Shown: piece after piece, positions 8,001-17,436 of the stretch
How positions within the stretch are numbered: the stretch's first letter is position 1
Layout: each line of letters begins with the position of its first letter
NCBI GenBank assembly: GCA_009392005.1
Contig: VFHL01000006.1
Coordinates: 74,671 to 138,670 of the forward strand
Length of the DNA stretch: 64,000 nt
From: SAR202 cluster bacterium
Lineage (GTDB): Bacteria; Chloroflexota; Dehalococcoidia; UBA6926; VFHL01
Direction of reading: 5' to 3'
Notes under the pieces: model-generated
The model's database searches: none
What the model was told of the DNA's origin: nothing
Seen by the model: the letters and a program-made list of their open reading frames with translations, nothing else
Translations under genes and position numbers: made by a program

Positions 8001-9239
8001 ATGAACAACCCAGTGGAGGAACCTCTACCGAATGCCGGCGTGTCACGCACATTCCAAGCATTAATTCATCCAACTTACAGGCGATTGTGGGTTGCCGGAT
8101 GGCTTTGGTACAGCAACCTTTGGATTGAATTCATTGTTCTACCATGGTTGATGCTTGACCTAACAAATTCCCCAATGCAAGTTGCCCTTGTTGGCGTTAC
8201 TCGCATGGCACCAATGTTTTTCTTTGGAGTATTGGGGGGCAGCCTATCCGACCGATTCCCCAAACACCATGTTTTATTCACCCTCCAATGTTTCAACATA
8301 TTGGTCACCCTAACGATGACGTTAATCCTTATATCGGGGATCATCCGCCCATGGCATATTTTTCTAGTCGCATTCTTAATGGGAACTTCTTGGACTATTG
8401 ATTTTTCTGCACGACGTTCATATTTTGCCGAGATGTTACCACCGAATCGACTTACGAATGCAATCTCACTAGATGCTGCAGCCATGACAGGAAGCGGTAT
8501 TTTGGGATCAATCCTTGGTGGAACATTGATCACTCTAACTGGTTATCACGGCGCGTATATTTTCATGCTCATACTATTCCTCATTGGATTCACCCTGCTA
8601 TTCCCAGTCCCGAGTCGACAAACCAGTGCACCCAGACCAGCTCTCGCCAATCCTCTTACGCAAATTGCAGAAGCTTTCCAATTAATCAGGACAAATCGAG
8701 CAGTATGGGCGGCATTCAGTGTTACAGTTGCTATGAATTTCTTCGGATTTCCCTATTTCCAAATGGTTCCTGTAATCGCACGAGATGTCCTTGATGTCAA
8801 CGCGTTTTTATTTAGTATTTTAAGTGCGGCCGCAGGGACCGGATCATTCATTGGCTCAATGGTGATTGCAACACGGGGGTCACGCAGACAAGGATCACTA
8901 TATTCTGTCGGTTCGATCATCATGCTCGTCTCTGTTTTTGCTTTTGCATTTTCAAATTTATATGGCTTATCAGTACTCCTGCTTTTTATCGCAGGTCTCG
9001 GGATGGCTGGATTTGCTACGATGCAACCAGTCCTCATGCTTCAAGCAACTCCACCAGAGCTGAGTGGTCGTGCCATGGGCATTATTGCGATCGGAATCGG
9101 AGCAAGCCCATTGGGCATGTTCGTGGTCGGACTTCTGGCAGAATTTTTCGGGGCACCAACAGCCATCGCAATCAGTACTGGCGTCGGAATTATTGTATTG
9201 TTTGGATTAAGAATACAGCTGGAACAGTTGCGCGACTAA
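8001..9239 (+). CDS. MFS transporter
   Basis: A 412-residue, strongly hydrophobic protein with about 12 membrane segments. The loop-2 signature reads GGSLSDRFPKHH and the first segment follows HPTYRRLWVAGWLWYSNLW, which resembles the EntS/MFS_3 type of exporter. It is an inner-membrane secondary transporter, probably an exporter; the substrate is unknown. It starts 9 bases after the SPFH gene without its own ribosome site, which suggests translational coupling. Confidence 0.85.
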   Translation: MNNPVEEPLPNAGVSRTFQALIHPTYRRLWVAGWLWYSNLWIEFIVLPWLMLDLTNSPMQVALVGVTRMAPMFFFGVLGGSLSDRFPKHHVLFTLQCFNILVTLTMTLILISGIIRPWHIFLVAFLMGTSWTIDFSARRSYFAEMLPPNRLTNAISLDAAAMTGSGILGSILGGTLITLTGYHGAYIFMLILFLIGFTLLFPVPSRQTSAPRPALANPLTQIAEAFQLIRTNRAVWAAFSVTVAMNFFGFPYFQMVPVIARDVLDVNAFLFSILSAAAGTGSFIGSMVIATRGSRRQGSLYSVGSIIMLVSVFAFAFSNLYGLSVLLLFIAGLGMAGFATMQPVLMLQATPPELSGRAMGIIAIGIGASPLGMFVVGLLAEFFGAPTAIAISTGVGIIVLFGLRIQLEQLRD

Positions 9240-9369
9240 GAAATCTATTACTCGCACTCAATGTATATGCTTTTAAGATTCCTATAGATTTTAACTAACC
9301 AAACCCGTGTGTAATAATTGTTATGCGAAATGATGTTGTTAGTTGACCAAAAAATATAAGGAGGATACG

Positions 9370-9711
9370 ATGGCAACATACGTTGGATATTTTCGACCAA
9401 ACCCGAACTACTCAGCATACAGAGATGAAATGTTCATCACAGGTGAATGGGAACCTGCTGCTGGCTCTCAACCCGACAGTAAAATGGCAGACAAAGTTCG
9501 GGGATTCCCCGACTTCCTTGAATCAATTGGAGTGAAATTCCTTGGTTCCTATGTACCAGTAGGACTGCCTCCTAACAATCCAGAAAACCCGCCCGGATTT
9601 TCCATTATAGAAACCGATGACGACTCGAAGTTAATACAAATTATTACCTATTATGCACCATTTCTGGACTACTCGTTCTATCGATACAACGCACCCAATC
9701 GACCCCAATAG
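9370..9711 (+). CDS. Hypothetical protein, 113 residues
   Basis: I do not recognise this protein. ATG 9370 is chosen over the track start at 9343 because of the AAGGAGG site 6 bases upstream. The sequence (MATYVGYFRPNPNYSAY..., later GFPDFLESIGVKFLGSYVPVG) has no signal peptide or membrane segment, and is rich in Tyr, Pro and Phe. Its size and the pattern of a short strand, helix and GFSIIETDD strand would suit a dimeric ferredoxin-like alpha/beta barrel, but that is a guess. It has intergenic space on both sides, so it is likely a single-gene unit. Confidence 0.75.
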   Translation: MATYVGYFRPNPNYSAYRDEMFITGEWEPAAGSQPDSKMADKVRGFPDFLESIGVKFLGSYVPVGLPPNNPENPPGFSIIETDDDSKLIQIITYYAPFLDYSFYRYNAPNRPQ

Positions 9712-9739
9712 CGGACATATAGTATTCGGATAAGAATCT

Positions 9740-9834
9740 GGGCAAGAGGCCAGGCTTTAGGAATTGGTTTCTTGCCCTTCTTGATACCATAAATCCTCTT
9801 TTTTGAAAGAATAGCAAAATCAAAAAGAGGCTTT
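9740..9834 (+). terminator. Two hairpins after the 113-residue protein, possible terminators
   Basis: The first inverted repeat is GGGCAAGA (9740-9747) with TCTTGCCC (9770-9777), followed by TTCTTG. The second is CCTCTTTTT (9795-9803) with AAAAAGAGG (9822-9830), followed by CTTTT. Neither has a perfect U-tract, but two stems in a row in a short intergenic gap are best explained as transcription ends. Confidence 0.5.
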
Positions 9835-9894
9835 TGAGAGCGAAACCCAAGACAACTCCAGACAGAAATCCCTTATCTCTAATATCAAAACCAA

Positions 9895-10893
9895 ATGTAT
9901 AACTCTACTGAACGACAAGGATATAGTTCTGCTACATTTCAGGCATATGAAAAGGCACGAGAAACAACCCGTCCAGTAACCGAGCAAATTGTACGCCAAA
10001 TTCTGAAATCAACTTTTGAAAAAAGTGAATGGGTGCTAGAAATCGGTAGTGGTATTGGAGAATTAGTAGGATTACTATCTGAACGAGACAGAATCCGGAC
10101 CATGCAGTCTGATATTTTGCCAGAACTGGTCGCAAAAATACCCTTCAAAACACCTAAACTAATTGCAAGTACACACTCTCTTCCCTTCAGAAACAACTCG
10201 GTGCCTGCGATAGCAAGTTATTCTGTGTTAAATGCAATCATAAACATCGAAGAAGCGATAAACGAGATTGGACGGGTTTTGAAACCTGCAGGCTTTTTCA
10301 CTAGTTTTCTTGATCTCCAAACGATCCCTGAATTTGTCATGACGAGATTCCCAGATGATATTTTGATCCCGGCAACAATGTTAATACCAAAAACCAACAT
10401 CACGGTCACTGATCGTTTATATATGCAGGTCAATAGGGACACACTAAAAATGGAATTGGATCTACATGAGGAGGAACTCGAACCCGACATATTTAAGTTC
10501 CTCAATGATTACATAGCAAACCCTATACCTGAGTGGCACGCATACCAAGGAAATTCCGACGAAGCAGCACGATTAGCCCATTCCCAACGCATTGCCCAAG
10601 CAATTTCCTCCTTGGGTATTGAGGCCGTTTTTATCGATGCATTAGAGTACTTCACCACACATCTCGAAAAATATGTCCGCAACCATGGATTCAATATCAA
10701 ACAATCCGAAATGATTAGTGGATCTGGTGTAATTGACCGAACCGAGATAAAAAACCCAGATAAGCAAAATTCTTACCACACTGCGATGGGTGCCCACTGG
10801 AAAACAACTGATCAAAACCTGGGACCGGATAAGATTCGATTGGAATCAACATTATTTGTTTTCGTTGCTCAAAAATCTTCATCCACTCAATAA
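9895..10893 (+). CDS. Class I SAM-dependent methyltransferase
   Basis: A 332-residue protein with a clear motif I (WVLEIGSGIGELVGLL, about residues 47-60), an acidic motif II strand (RTMQSDILPEL), HSLPFRNNSVPAIASYSVLNAI as the motif IV/post-I region, and RVLKPAGFF as motif VI. This is the UbiE/Methyltransf_11 layout. The C-terminal half (about 150-332) is longer than usual and unfamiliar; it may fix the substrate. The acceptor is unknown. No strong ribosome site is visible before ATG 9895. Confidence 0.8.
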   Translation: MYNSTERQGYSSATFQAYEKARETTRPVTEQIVRQILKSTFEKSEWVLEIGSGIGELVGLLSERDRIRTMQSDILPELVAKIPFKTPKLIASTHSLPFRNNSVPAIASYSVLNAIINIEEAINEIGRVLKPAGFFTSFLDLQTIPEFVMTRFPDDILIPATMLIPKTNITVTDRLYMQVNRDTLKMELDLHEEELEPDIFKFLNDYIANPIPEWHAYQGNSDEAARLAHSQRIAQAISSLGIEAVFIDALEYFTTHLEKYVRNHGFNIKQSEMISGSGVIDRTEIKNPDKQNSYHTAMGAHWKTTDQNLGPDKIRLESTLFVFVAQKSSSTQ

Positions 10894-10991
10894 GATATTA
10901 AGCCAACGGCTATCAGAACTTAACCCTTACTTGGTACAATTGCGCAGAGAACGATACTCTCAATCAAAACGTTTTAATATGGAGGTCAACG

Positions 10992-13373
10992 GTGCCTGAG
11001 CTGCAACCAGAATCCCTGCGCAACATCTGTGACGAAGCGATTTTCTCTTTCAACACGACAGCAGAACTGCAATTGCTGCCCACAATTATTGGGCAAGAAC
11101 GAGCGGTTCAAGCGCTGGAGTTTGGTGTTGATATGCAGCAGAAAGGATTCAATATCTATGTTGCCGGGCCATCAGGTACCGGGAAGGTCACTGCTTTAAC
11201 CAGTTTTCTTGAGGACTATGCGCAGCTACAAAAGCAAGCATCGGATTGGTGTTATGTACAAAACTTCAACAACAGTTCTGAACCTCAAGCTTTGGAGTTT
11301 CCGGCGGGAATGGGTCATGATTTCCAAGTTAGCATGAAGTCTCTCGTTGCGGAGGTTTCGCGTGACGTCTCTCGAGCATTTGCAACACCAGAATACAGCG
11401 AACATCGTGACGAACTAAATCAAGTTTTCCAACAACAAAGAGAGCAACTATTCAGCAATTTAGCACAGAATGCCCACAACCAAGGCTTCTTACTCCAATC
11501 AACGCCCGAAGGTCTTGCCCTCGTGCGACACAAAGATGGCATACCCGCGACGGAGGAAGAAACATCTGCCTTGTCAGCGGATGAGCGCAATCAGCTTGGA
11601 GCAATACAAAAAAACCTACAAATAGAATTGCAGGGAGCCATCGACCGGGTTCGGCAAGCAGAGCGCTTACTGCAAGAACGTCTGCAAAAAATGGATCAAG
11701 AAATCACCCAATCATCGCTGAATTTTCTGGTCACTGAACTAAAGCAAAAATACACTGACTTACCAGACATCATTGCCTACTTAGACCATGTTGCGATTGA
11801 CATGGTACAAAACATACATCTATTCCAACCTTCTGCTCAAAATGCCCAACAAGAACCTCCTACGCGTGCGAATACACTTGGCAGATACGATGTGAATGTC
11901 ATTGTAGATAACCTTGAGACGTCAGGTGCTCCAGTAATTTTTGCCATTAACCCAACTCATGGGAATTTGCTTGGTCGTGTTGAAAAACAAGCACAACTAG
12001 GCACAATGCAAACAGATTTCACAATGATTCGCCCTGGCGATCTTCATCGCGCTAACGGTGGATTCTTAATCATCCGAATTGAAGAGTTACTTAGGGATAG
12101 TGCCGCATGGGAAGGATTAAAAACATCTCTCCTTGAACAAAAGATTATTATTGAAGAACTCACTGAACGGATGGGATACCCAAACATGAAAGGATTAACC
12201 CCTGAACCGATCGCGCTAAACACCAAAATAATCCTTGTCGGTGATAGTTCGCTATACCACGCCTTATATTTGAATGATCCCGATTTCCTAGAACTTTTTA
12301 AAGTAAAAGCAGAATTTGATAGCACCATGGACCGCAATGAAAAAAATGTCCATGAGTATGCTTCCTTCATCGCTACATTATGTGCAAAAGAAGATTTGCT
12401 CCATATGGCAAAAAGCGGGGTCAGCAAATTAATTGAACATAGCTCTCGTATCATTGAAGACCAGAACAAACTCTCTACGAGGTTTGCCGAGATAAGCGAC
12501 ATCATTCGTGAAGCCAATCATTGGGCCAAGCAAAAAACCGCGAAGGAAATCTCGGAGGAACATGTCTCCCACGCAATTGAACAAAAAGAATACCGTTCCG
12601 GCCTGATGAAAGAAAAGATATTGGAATTGATCGAACGCAATATTATTAACATCGACACCCGAGGAGAAGAAGTTGGCCAAGTCAACGGTCTCGCGGTCAT
12701 TGGCAGTGGTGATTCTAGCTTTGGGCGACCAAGCCGTATCACAGCATCAGTCAGTATTGGGCGGGAAGGCTTGATTGACATTGAACGGGAAGCGCAACTG
12801 GGTGGTAGCTTACACACAAAAGGGGTAATGATTCTCGGAGGATATTTAGCCGACAAGTTGGGTGGCAATGTACCCTTATCTCTAAATGCACGCCTCACCC
12901 TCGAGCAAAGCTACCAAGGGGTCGAAGGAGACAGTGCATCAAGCACAGAATTGTATGCCCTTCTATCACGGCTCGCAGAACTACCCATCAAGCAAGGGAT
13001 AGCAGTGACTGGCTCAGTGAACCAAAAAGGAGAAGTCCAAACAATTGGAGGGGCGAACCACAAAATTGAAGGTTATTTCTATGTTTGCCAAGCACAGGGG
13101 CTCACTGGTGAACAAGGCGTATTGATTCCCTCCGACAATGTGCAACATCTCATGTTATCTGAAGAAGTCGTGAATGCGGTACGCGAAGGAAAATTCCATA
13201 TCTATTCTGTTGATTCAATTGACGAAGGGATTGGAATTCTGACAGGAACCGCCGCAGGAGACATTCAAGAAAACGGTTCGTTTGAAAATGGATCTGTTAA
13301 TCAACGCGTACAGCAAAGACTACAAGACATGGCGGAAACCATGCGCGATTTCATGAATCCAAGCAATCAGTAA
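10992..13373 (+). CDS. Lon-like ATP-dependent protease (AAA_32/COG1067 type)
   Basis: A 793-residue Lon-family protease. The AAA module has IIGQERAVQALEFG and a P-loop GPSGTGKVTAL (about 59-69), where the usual Thr/Ser after Lys is Val. A long helical insert (about 130-260) and an HTH-like lid region follow. The Lon peptidase domain sits at the C-terminus: GDSASS with Ser648 and HKIEG with Lys691, 43 residues apart as in E. coli Lon Ser679/Lys722. It degrades misfolded or regulatory proteins in the cytoplasm. The GTG start has a GGAGGT site. Confidence 0.92.
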   Translation: MPELQPESLRNICDEAIFSFNTTAELQLLPTIIGQERAVQALEFGVDMQQKGFNIYVAGPSGTGKVTALTSFLEDYAQLQKQASDWCYVQNFNNSSEPQALEFPAGMGHDFQVSMKSLVAEVSRDVSRAFATPEYSEHRDELNQVFQQQREQLFSNLAQNAHNQGFLLQSTPEGLALVRHKDGIPATEEETSALSADERNQLGAIQKNLQIELQGAIDRVRQAERLLQERLQKMDQEITQSSLNFLVTELKQKYTDLPDIIAYLDHVAIDMVQNIHLFQPSAQNAQQEPPTRANTLGRYDVNVIVDNLETSGAPVIFAINPTHGNLLGRVEKQAQLGTMQTDFTMIRPGDLHRANGGFLIIRIEELLRDSAAWEGLKTSLLEQKIIIEELTERMGYPNMKGLTPEPIALNTKIILVGDSSLYHALYLNDPDFLELFKVKAEFDSTMDRNEKNVHEYASFIATLCAKEDLLHMAKSGVSKLIEHSSRIIEDQNKLSTRFAEISDIIREANHWAKQKTAKEISEEHVSHAIEQKEYRSGLMKEKILELIERNIINIDTRGEEVGQVNGLAVIGSGDSSFGRPSRITASVSIGREGLIDIEREAQLGGSLHTKGVMILGGYLADKLGGNVPLSLNARLTLEQSYQGVEGDSASSTELYALLSRLAELPIKQGIAVTGSVNQKGEVQTIGGANHKIEGYFYVCQAQGLTGEQGVLIPSDNVQHLMLSEEVVNAVREGKFHIYSVDSIDEGIGILTGTAAGDIQENGSFENGSVNQRVQQRLQDMAETMRDFMNPSNQ

Positions 13374-13428
13374 ACAATTCCAATTTGTCCTCATTTTCCG
13401 GACCACTGAACCATCGCGCCTCCCTATT

Positions 13429-14274
13429 TCACTCTCGCGATTCCACCTGTGCAAGAAAATCTCTGAAAACAGGTGCCACAAGAGCAGCCTGTTTTTCCCT
13501 ACTTAATTCAGGGGCATCAGCACCCCAACTATCTGTGTCTTCGCGAGTCCATAAAGCGGGATGTTGCTCACAATCCGGAAGATTCCGGGCAACTGAATTA
13601 TTCGCTGTGCCTGTATGGGTAAGGTCATCCACATATATAAGGCTGGTCGGCGCCGATATAGTGCGCAATTCGGATTCAGAAATGCCAATCACGCTCTGCT
13701 CTGCAGTGAAGTCCGAACGCCAGTAACGCATTACGGCAATGAAATCATCAACTGCCATATTCAGAAGTCTTTGCTTATTTGATGGGTTTTCTGCAATCCG
13801 TTCTGACCAAAATTCTGATTCCACAACTCCAGCCATTCCATCCTTCTCTGCCACACGAACGAATTCATCGTAATAGCTATCGCCCAAGTTTTGCGCGGCA
13901 TATTCCCCTCCCGACACTGAATACAACAATAAGCCTTTAACAGCATCGGGATGTCGTAACGCCACCAATAAAGCAGCACGAGCACCTGCGGAAGTTCCAC
14001 CAACGTACGCTGGAAATGCATCAATAGCATGCAATAATTGCACCAAATCATCGGCCCAAATTTGATGCTCCATTCGATCTCCAGAAATAACAACATCCGA
14101 CGCGCCACAATTCCGACGATCCCACAGAATGACCCGATAATCTTGGGAAAGGTCAGTGGCAAGCGCAAGCAAACTGTTACCCGGCTGACGGCCACCTGGA
14201 GTTAAAATCACAGGAACCCCTGATCCTATTTCTTCATAATGAATCGTCGCTCCATCAATCAATGTCGTTGGCAT
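13429..14274 (-). CDS. Alpha/beta hydrolase
   Basis: A 281-residue alpha/beta-hydrolase beginning MPTTLIDGATIHYEEIGSG. I use the ATG at 14274, which follows a GGGGAGGT site, rather than the track start seven codons earlier. Visible elements: oxyanion region LTPGGRQPGN, nucleophile GGTSAGARAA (Ser), probable acid in LIYVDDLTHTG (Asp) and final His in EQHPALW. The order fits a cytoplasmic esterase, lactonase or C-C hydrolase; the substrate cannot be assigned. It is convergent with the Lon-like gene. Confidence 0.87.
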   Translation of the reverse strand: MPTTLIDGATIHYEEIGSGVPVILTPGGRQPGNSLLALATDLSQDYRVILWDRRNCGASDVVISGDRMEHQIWADDLVQLLHAIDAFPAYVGGTSAGARAALLVALRHPDAVKGLLLYSVSGGEYAAQNLGDSYYDEFVRVAEKDGMAGVVESEFWSERIAENPSNKQRLLNMAVDDFIAVMRYWRSDFTAEQSVIGISESELRTISAPTSLIYVDDLTHTGTANNSVARNLPDCEQHPALWTREDTDSWGADAPELSREKQAALVAPVFRDFLAQVESRE

Positions 14275-14348
14275 CACATACCTCCCCAAATACATGTTCT
14301 GTGGCTCCAGTATAATGGTTCGGAGAGAAACGAATCAAAAGGATAGAC

Positions 14349-14543
14349 ATGAAAGACACGGCAGTCTGGGCCATAGGGATCGGCGTCATATTAATAATCG
14401 CATGGGGATTGCTCACTTCATTTCGTTTTATCGCAATTGTGCCAGGCATACCAATCTTGGTTAGAGGCGCTATGTTCGCTCTATTCATCGGATTGACTCT
14501 CTGCATAATATTGGTTGTTTGGGAACGCATACGCGAGCAATAA
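14349..14543 (+). CDS. Small two-helix membrane protein, 64 residues
   Basis: I do not recognise this protein. It has two hydrophobic stretches (about 6-24, AVWAIGIGVILIIAWGLL; about 38-57, RGAMFALFIGLTLCIILVV) and a charged end (WERIREQ). ATG 14349 has an AAAGGAT site. It lies divergent from the hydrolase and 33 bases before an MFS gene on the same strand, so it may be expressed with that carrier. Confidence 0.6.
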   Translation: MKDTAVWAIGIGVILIIAWGLLTSFRFIAIVPGIPILVRGAMFALFIGLTLCIILVVWERIREQ

Positions 14544-14576
14544 ACCACATGAAACTACCTAAGGAATAATCGGCGT

Positions 14577-15854
14577 ATGCGAACAACTAAAAATTTTAGT
14601 TCGTCCAGCATTTTCTTTGGTTGGTGGATCGTCATTGCATCAACATTCGGGTTTGCACTTAATGCAGGATTATATTTTTACGGTTTTGGTTCTTTTTTTA
14701 TTCCTCTGCAAGAAACCTTCAACGTTGGGCGAGCTAGTCTATCAGGGGCGTTTGCTCTAGCCCGATTAGAAACTGGTCTATTAGGGCCAATCGAAGGCTA
14801 TGTTGTAGATCGTTTTGGGCCAAGAAAAATCATGCTTCTCGGGGTGTTCATGCAAGGTTTGGGTTTCATAATCCTATCTCGAGTTAACACCATCACAGAA
14901 TTTTATATAGTTTTTGTATTTTTATTAGCACTTGGCAGTGCTCTCGGTTTTAGCCAACCACTGCTCGCGGTTCTTGCCAACTGGTTCATAAATAAAAGAG
15001 GCCTAGTCATGGGAATCGCAACATCAGGTATTGGCATCGGAGGGCTGTTTGTCCCCATCCTTGCCTGGATCATTGTCACATCTGGCTGGCGCCCCGCAAT
15101 GATTTTTGCTGGCGTCGTCACGTGGGTCGCCGGCATACCACTCGCACTAGTTATGCGGCATCGACCAGAACAATATGGATATCTACCTGACGGAGCGAGC
15201 GTCCATAATGCAACTATTGATGTCGCGAATGATCACGATTCCAGCGATGACCAAGAACCTGAACTTGAGTTCACAGCGCGTCAGGCACTCCGCACAAAAG
15301 CATTTTGGCTATTAGGCATCGCCTTTTCACTCCGAGTTATGGTGTCGGGATCAATGGTGATCCACTTGATTCCCTACCTTGAAGACAGTGGAATGTCAAA
15401 AGAATTAGCCGCGTTGGCACTAGGGTCTTTGGCTATGACTAGTGTCATTGGACGTTTAGGTTTTGGTTGGCTAGGAGACCGATTTGATCGGAAGAACATG
15501 GTACTTGTTGCCCTGGCGGTCATGGGGTTCAGCATGTTAATTCTAGCGTTCGCTACTAGAACGTGGCATATAGTTGCATTTTTTATTCTCTATGCGCCCT
15601 CATATGGTGGGCTCGCAGCAATGATGCATGCCATTCGTGGGGACTACTTTGGGCGAACAGCTTTTGCAACTATATCGGGTTTCATGGCAACACTTATGGC
15701 TGTGGGAACCATTATCGGGCCTGTTTTCGCCGGATATGTTTTCGATGTCACAGGCAGTTACCGTATCGCATTTATTACATTCGGGATTGCAACATTTGCC
15801 GCTTTAGCCCTAATTGTTGCAACTAAAAAACCTACAGAAAAAGATCTCGTGTGA
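14577..15854 (+). CDS. MFS transporter, OFA/monocarboxylate type
   Basis: A 425-residue carrier with about 12 membrane segments. It opens FFGWWIVIASTFGFALNAGL, has EGYVVDRFGPRKIMLLG in loop 2-3, and a hydrophilic centre containing HRPEQYGYLPDG. These are marks of the oxalate:formate antiporter / monocarboxylate porter branch. A close paralogue lies at 29963-31255 (HRPEDMGLLPDG at the same place). It probably moves an organic acid, which would suit a cell rich in acyl-CoA genes; this is inference. Confidence 0.88.
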   Translation: MRTTKNFSSSSIFFGWWIVIASTFGFALNAGLYFYGFGSFFIPLQETFNVGRASLSGAFALARLETGLLGPIEGYVVDRFGPRKIMLLGVFMQGLGFIILSRVNTITEFYIVFVFLLALGSALGFSQPLLAVLANWFINKRGLVMGIATSGIGIGGLFVPILAWIIVTSGWRPAMIFAGVVTWVAGIPLALVMRHRPEQYGYLPDGASVHNATIDVANDHDSSDDQEPELEFTARQALRTKAFWLLGIAFSLRVMVSGSMVIHLIPYLEDSGMSKELAALALGSLAMTSVIGRLGFGWLGDRFDRKNMVLVALAVMGFSMLILAFATRTWHIVAFFILYAPSYGGLAAMMHAIRGDYFGRTAFATISGFMATLMAVGTIIGPVFAGYVFDVTGSYRIAFITFGIATFAALALIVATKKPTEKDLV

Positions 15855-15945
15855 TCACTTACGGTTTAATTAAATATCGTAGAAATAACAAATCCTACGT
15901 AATGTATCCCAATACCAACATCTCGTGTACAAACATCTTCCGATA

Positions 15946-16725
15946 TTAGTACCAAAGGTAACTAGTAAACGTAGTCCCGAAACCAATATCAGCCCCTAAA
16001 GCCAGACCAAGTGCAATACTTAGTAATCCTGCGACTGAAATCACAATGTTCCCAGCTGTATTAGATTGTGAAGACAATTTGAATGGGATTGCCAACAAAA
16101 CTGTCATAAATGCCATGGCCAACATCGTCCCAATCGAAAAAAGAATCAGGAAAAGAATGCCGGAAAAAAAACTCGGGGTCGTTGGCAAAATTGCTAACAT
16201 AACAGCAGCGCTACCGGCAAGGCCATGAACAACACCAATCACATATGACTTCAACCGGAAAAATGGCACTAATTCAGGGAAGGGACCGTGTTTATTTTCA
16301 TCGTGAGGGCTTGCAATATTATCCTGATGACCATGAGAACCATGTAAATGATTGTGGTCATTATCATCGTGTCTGTGCTCATGAACATGGAAGTCTCCTC
16401 GATACATTTTCCAAAAGACTTGTACACCCAAGAATACGAGCATTAAAGCGACACCCAATTCGAAATAGATCGCAACAGACTCGTAAAAATCCATCACTGC
16501 CTGTTTCAGCAAAAGAATCACTACCCCTAATATGAGAAGTGGTGTGGAATGCCCTAGTCCCCACGAAACTCCAATCCACAATCCTTTGAAGATACTTTGA
16601 TAATCACGAGCCATTGTCGAAACGGCCACTACATGATCACCATCAGTAGAATGGCGTAAACCAATGATCAGACCAATAAAAATTGCCGATAACAATCCTG
16701 TAAACTGAATTGCTTCATGTTCCAT
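15946..16725 (-). CDS. NicO/HoxN-like divalent metal transporter with His-rich loop
   Basis: A 259-residue membrane protein. I use ATG 16725 (MEHEAIQFTG) behind a GGAGGA site, not the upstream track start. The helix-1/2 motif GLRHSTDGDHVVAVST is a variant of the RHAxDADH signature of nickel/cobalt permeases. A cytoplasmic or periplasmic loop is packed with histidines (HVHEHRHDDNDHNHLHGSHG), a likely metal collector. The gene overlaps the 3' end of the Fur-family gene by 11 bases, so the two are one operon. Nickel or cobalt uptake is most likely; efflux cannot be excluded. Confidence 0.85.
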   Translation of the reverse strand: MEHEAIQFTGLLSAIFIGLIIGLRHSTDGDHVVAVSTMARDYQSIFKGLWIGVSWGLGHSTPLLILGVVILLLKQAVMDFYESVAIYFELGVALMLVFLGVQVFWKMYRGDFHVHEHRHDDNDHNHLHGSHGHQDNIASPHDENKHGPFPELVPFFRLKSYVIGVVHGLAGSAAVMLAILPTTPSFFSGILFLILFSIGTMLAMAFMTVLLAIPFKLSSQSNTAGNIVISVAGLLSIALGLALGADIGFGTTFTSYLWY

Positions 16726-17200
16726 GAGTCCTCCGAGAAAGTAGCCTTTGATTTCCATATTGTTCAAGCGATACATTCGTTTGACACTGTTCGCAAACAC
16801 CACTCAACGTGGAATGTTCAAGGTGCAATTCAAATCGAAGGTCTTGAACCAGCATGGTGCGCAATCCCTCCAAATACTGAGAGGAATAGTCAAAAGTCGT
16901 GCCACACTCTTCGCAAACAATATGATTATGTTTGTCACCAACAGGAACAATCTGATATGAAATACCAGTTGCTCCTTTTATTTCATTAACAATGTGCAAC
17001 TTCGTGAATAGCTCTAATGTCCGGTAAACAGTTGCGGTATCCACATTCTGATCTCTTGATCTTACATTTTCTGTAATTTGACGAGCACTGAGATGTTCCC
17101 CTTTATGGTCAGTTAAAGTCTGAAGTAAAGCCGTGCGTTGAGAAGTCAATCTATACCCGTTTTGTCGGAATAAGACCAAATAGTCCTTAAATTCAACCAA
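16715..17200 (-). CDS. Fur-family metal-responsive repressor, possibly Nur-like
   Basis: A 161-residue Fur-family regulator. The winged-helix part has GYRLTSQRTALLQTL and the recognition region DTATVYRTLELF. The metal-binding part has KHNHIVCEECG, and structural-zinc CxxC pairs at Cys96/Cys99 and Cys136/Cys139. The only usable start is TTG 17200 behind GGAGGG (11 bases). It overlaps the metal transporter downstream and has a palindrome 35 bases upstream, so it probably represses its own operon when metal is plentiful. Gene partner and operator favour nickel; zinc or iron are the alternatives. Confidence 0.88.
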   Translation of the reverse strand: MVEFKDYLVLFRQNGYRLTSQRTALLQTLTDHKGEHLSARQITENVRSRDQNVDTATVYRTLELFTKLHIVNEIKGATGISYQIVPVGDKHNHIVCEECGTTFDYSSQYLEGLRTMLVQDLRFELHLEHSTLSGVCEQCQTNVSLEQYGNQRLLSRRTHGT

Positions 17201-17234
17201 TCGAGATCAAGCCCTCCTGCATTAGATGGACAGC

Positions 17235-17254
17235 TATTGCAAATAGTCGCAATA
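17235..17254 (-). promoter_or_regulatory. Probable operator of the Fur-family/transporter operon
   Basis: A perfect 6-bp inverted repeat, TATTGC-N8-GCAATA, lies 35 bases upstream of the Fur-family start. The Streptomyces nickel regulator Nur binds tTGCaa-N5-ttGCAA; the present site shares the TGC...GCA core with spacing shorter by one. It does not resemble the AT-rich iron Fur box. Assignment as the autoregulatory site is inference from position and symmetry. Confidence 0.5.
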
Positions 17255-17436
17255 ACAGAAAAAAGCGTAACACACCCTCTAGATAACAACAATGAATTCA
17301 ACATGACATTGAAATCCACAGACTAAAACTGACTACTATTATTTTCCTTTTACTCTAAATGAATCCCTAAACACCGAATGTTAAACTACAACTATTGTTT
17401 AGCAACGAGTATGTTCACAGTGGAGGGGTTAACATC

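Noticed and set aside
13385-13726. 113-codon plus-strand ORF
   Set aside because: It is a shadow of the minus-strand alpha/beta hydrolase.
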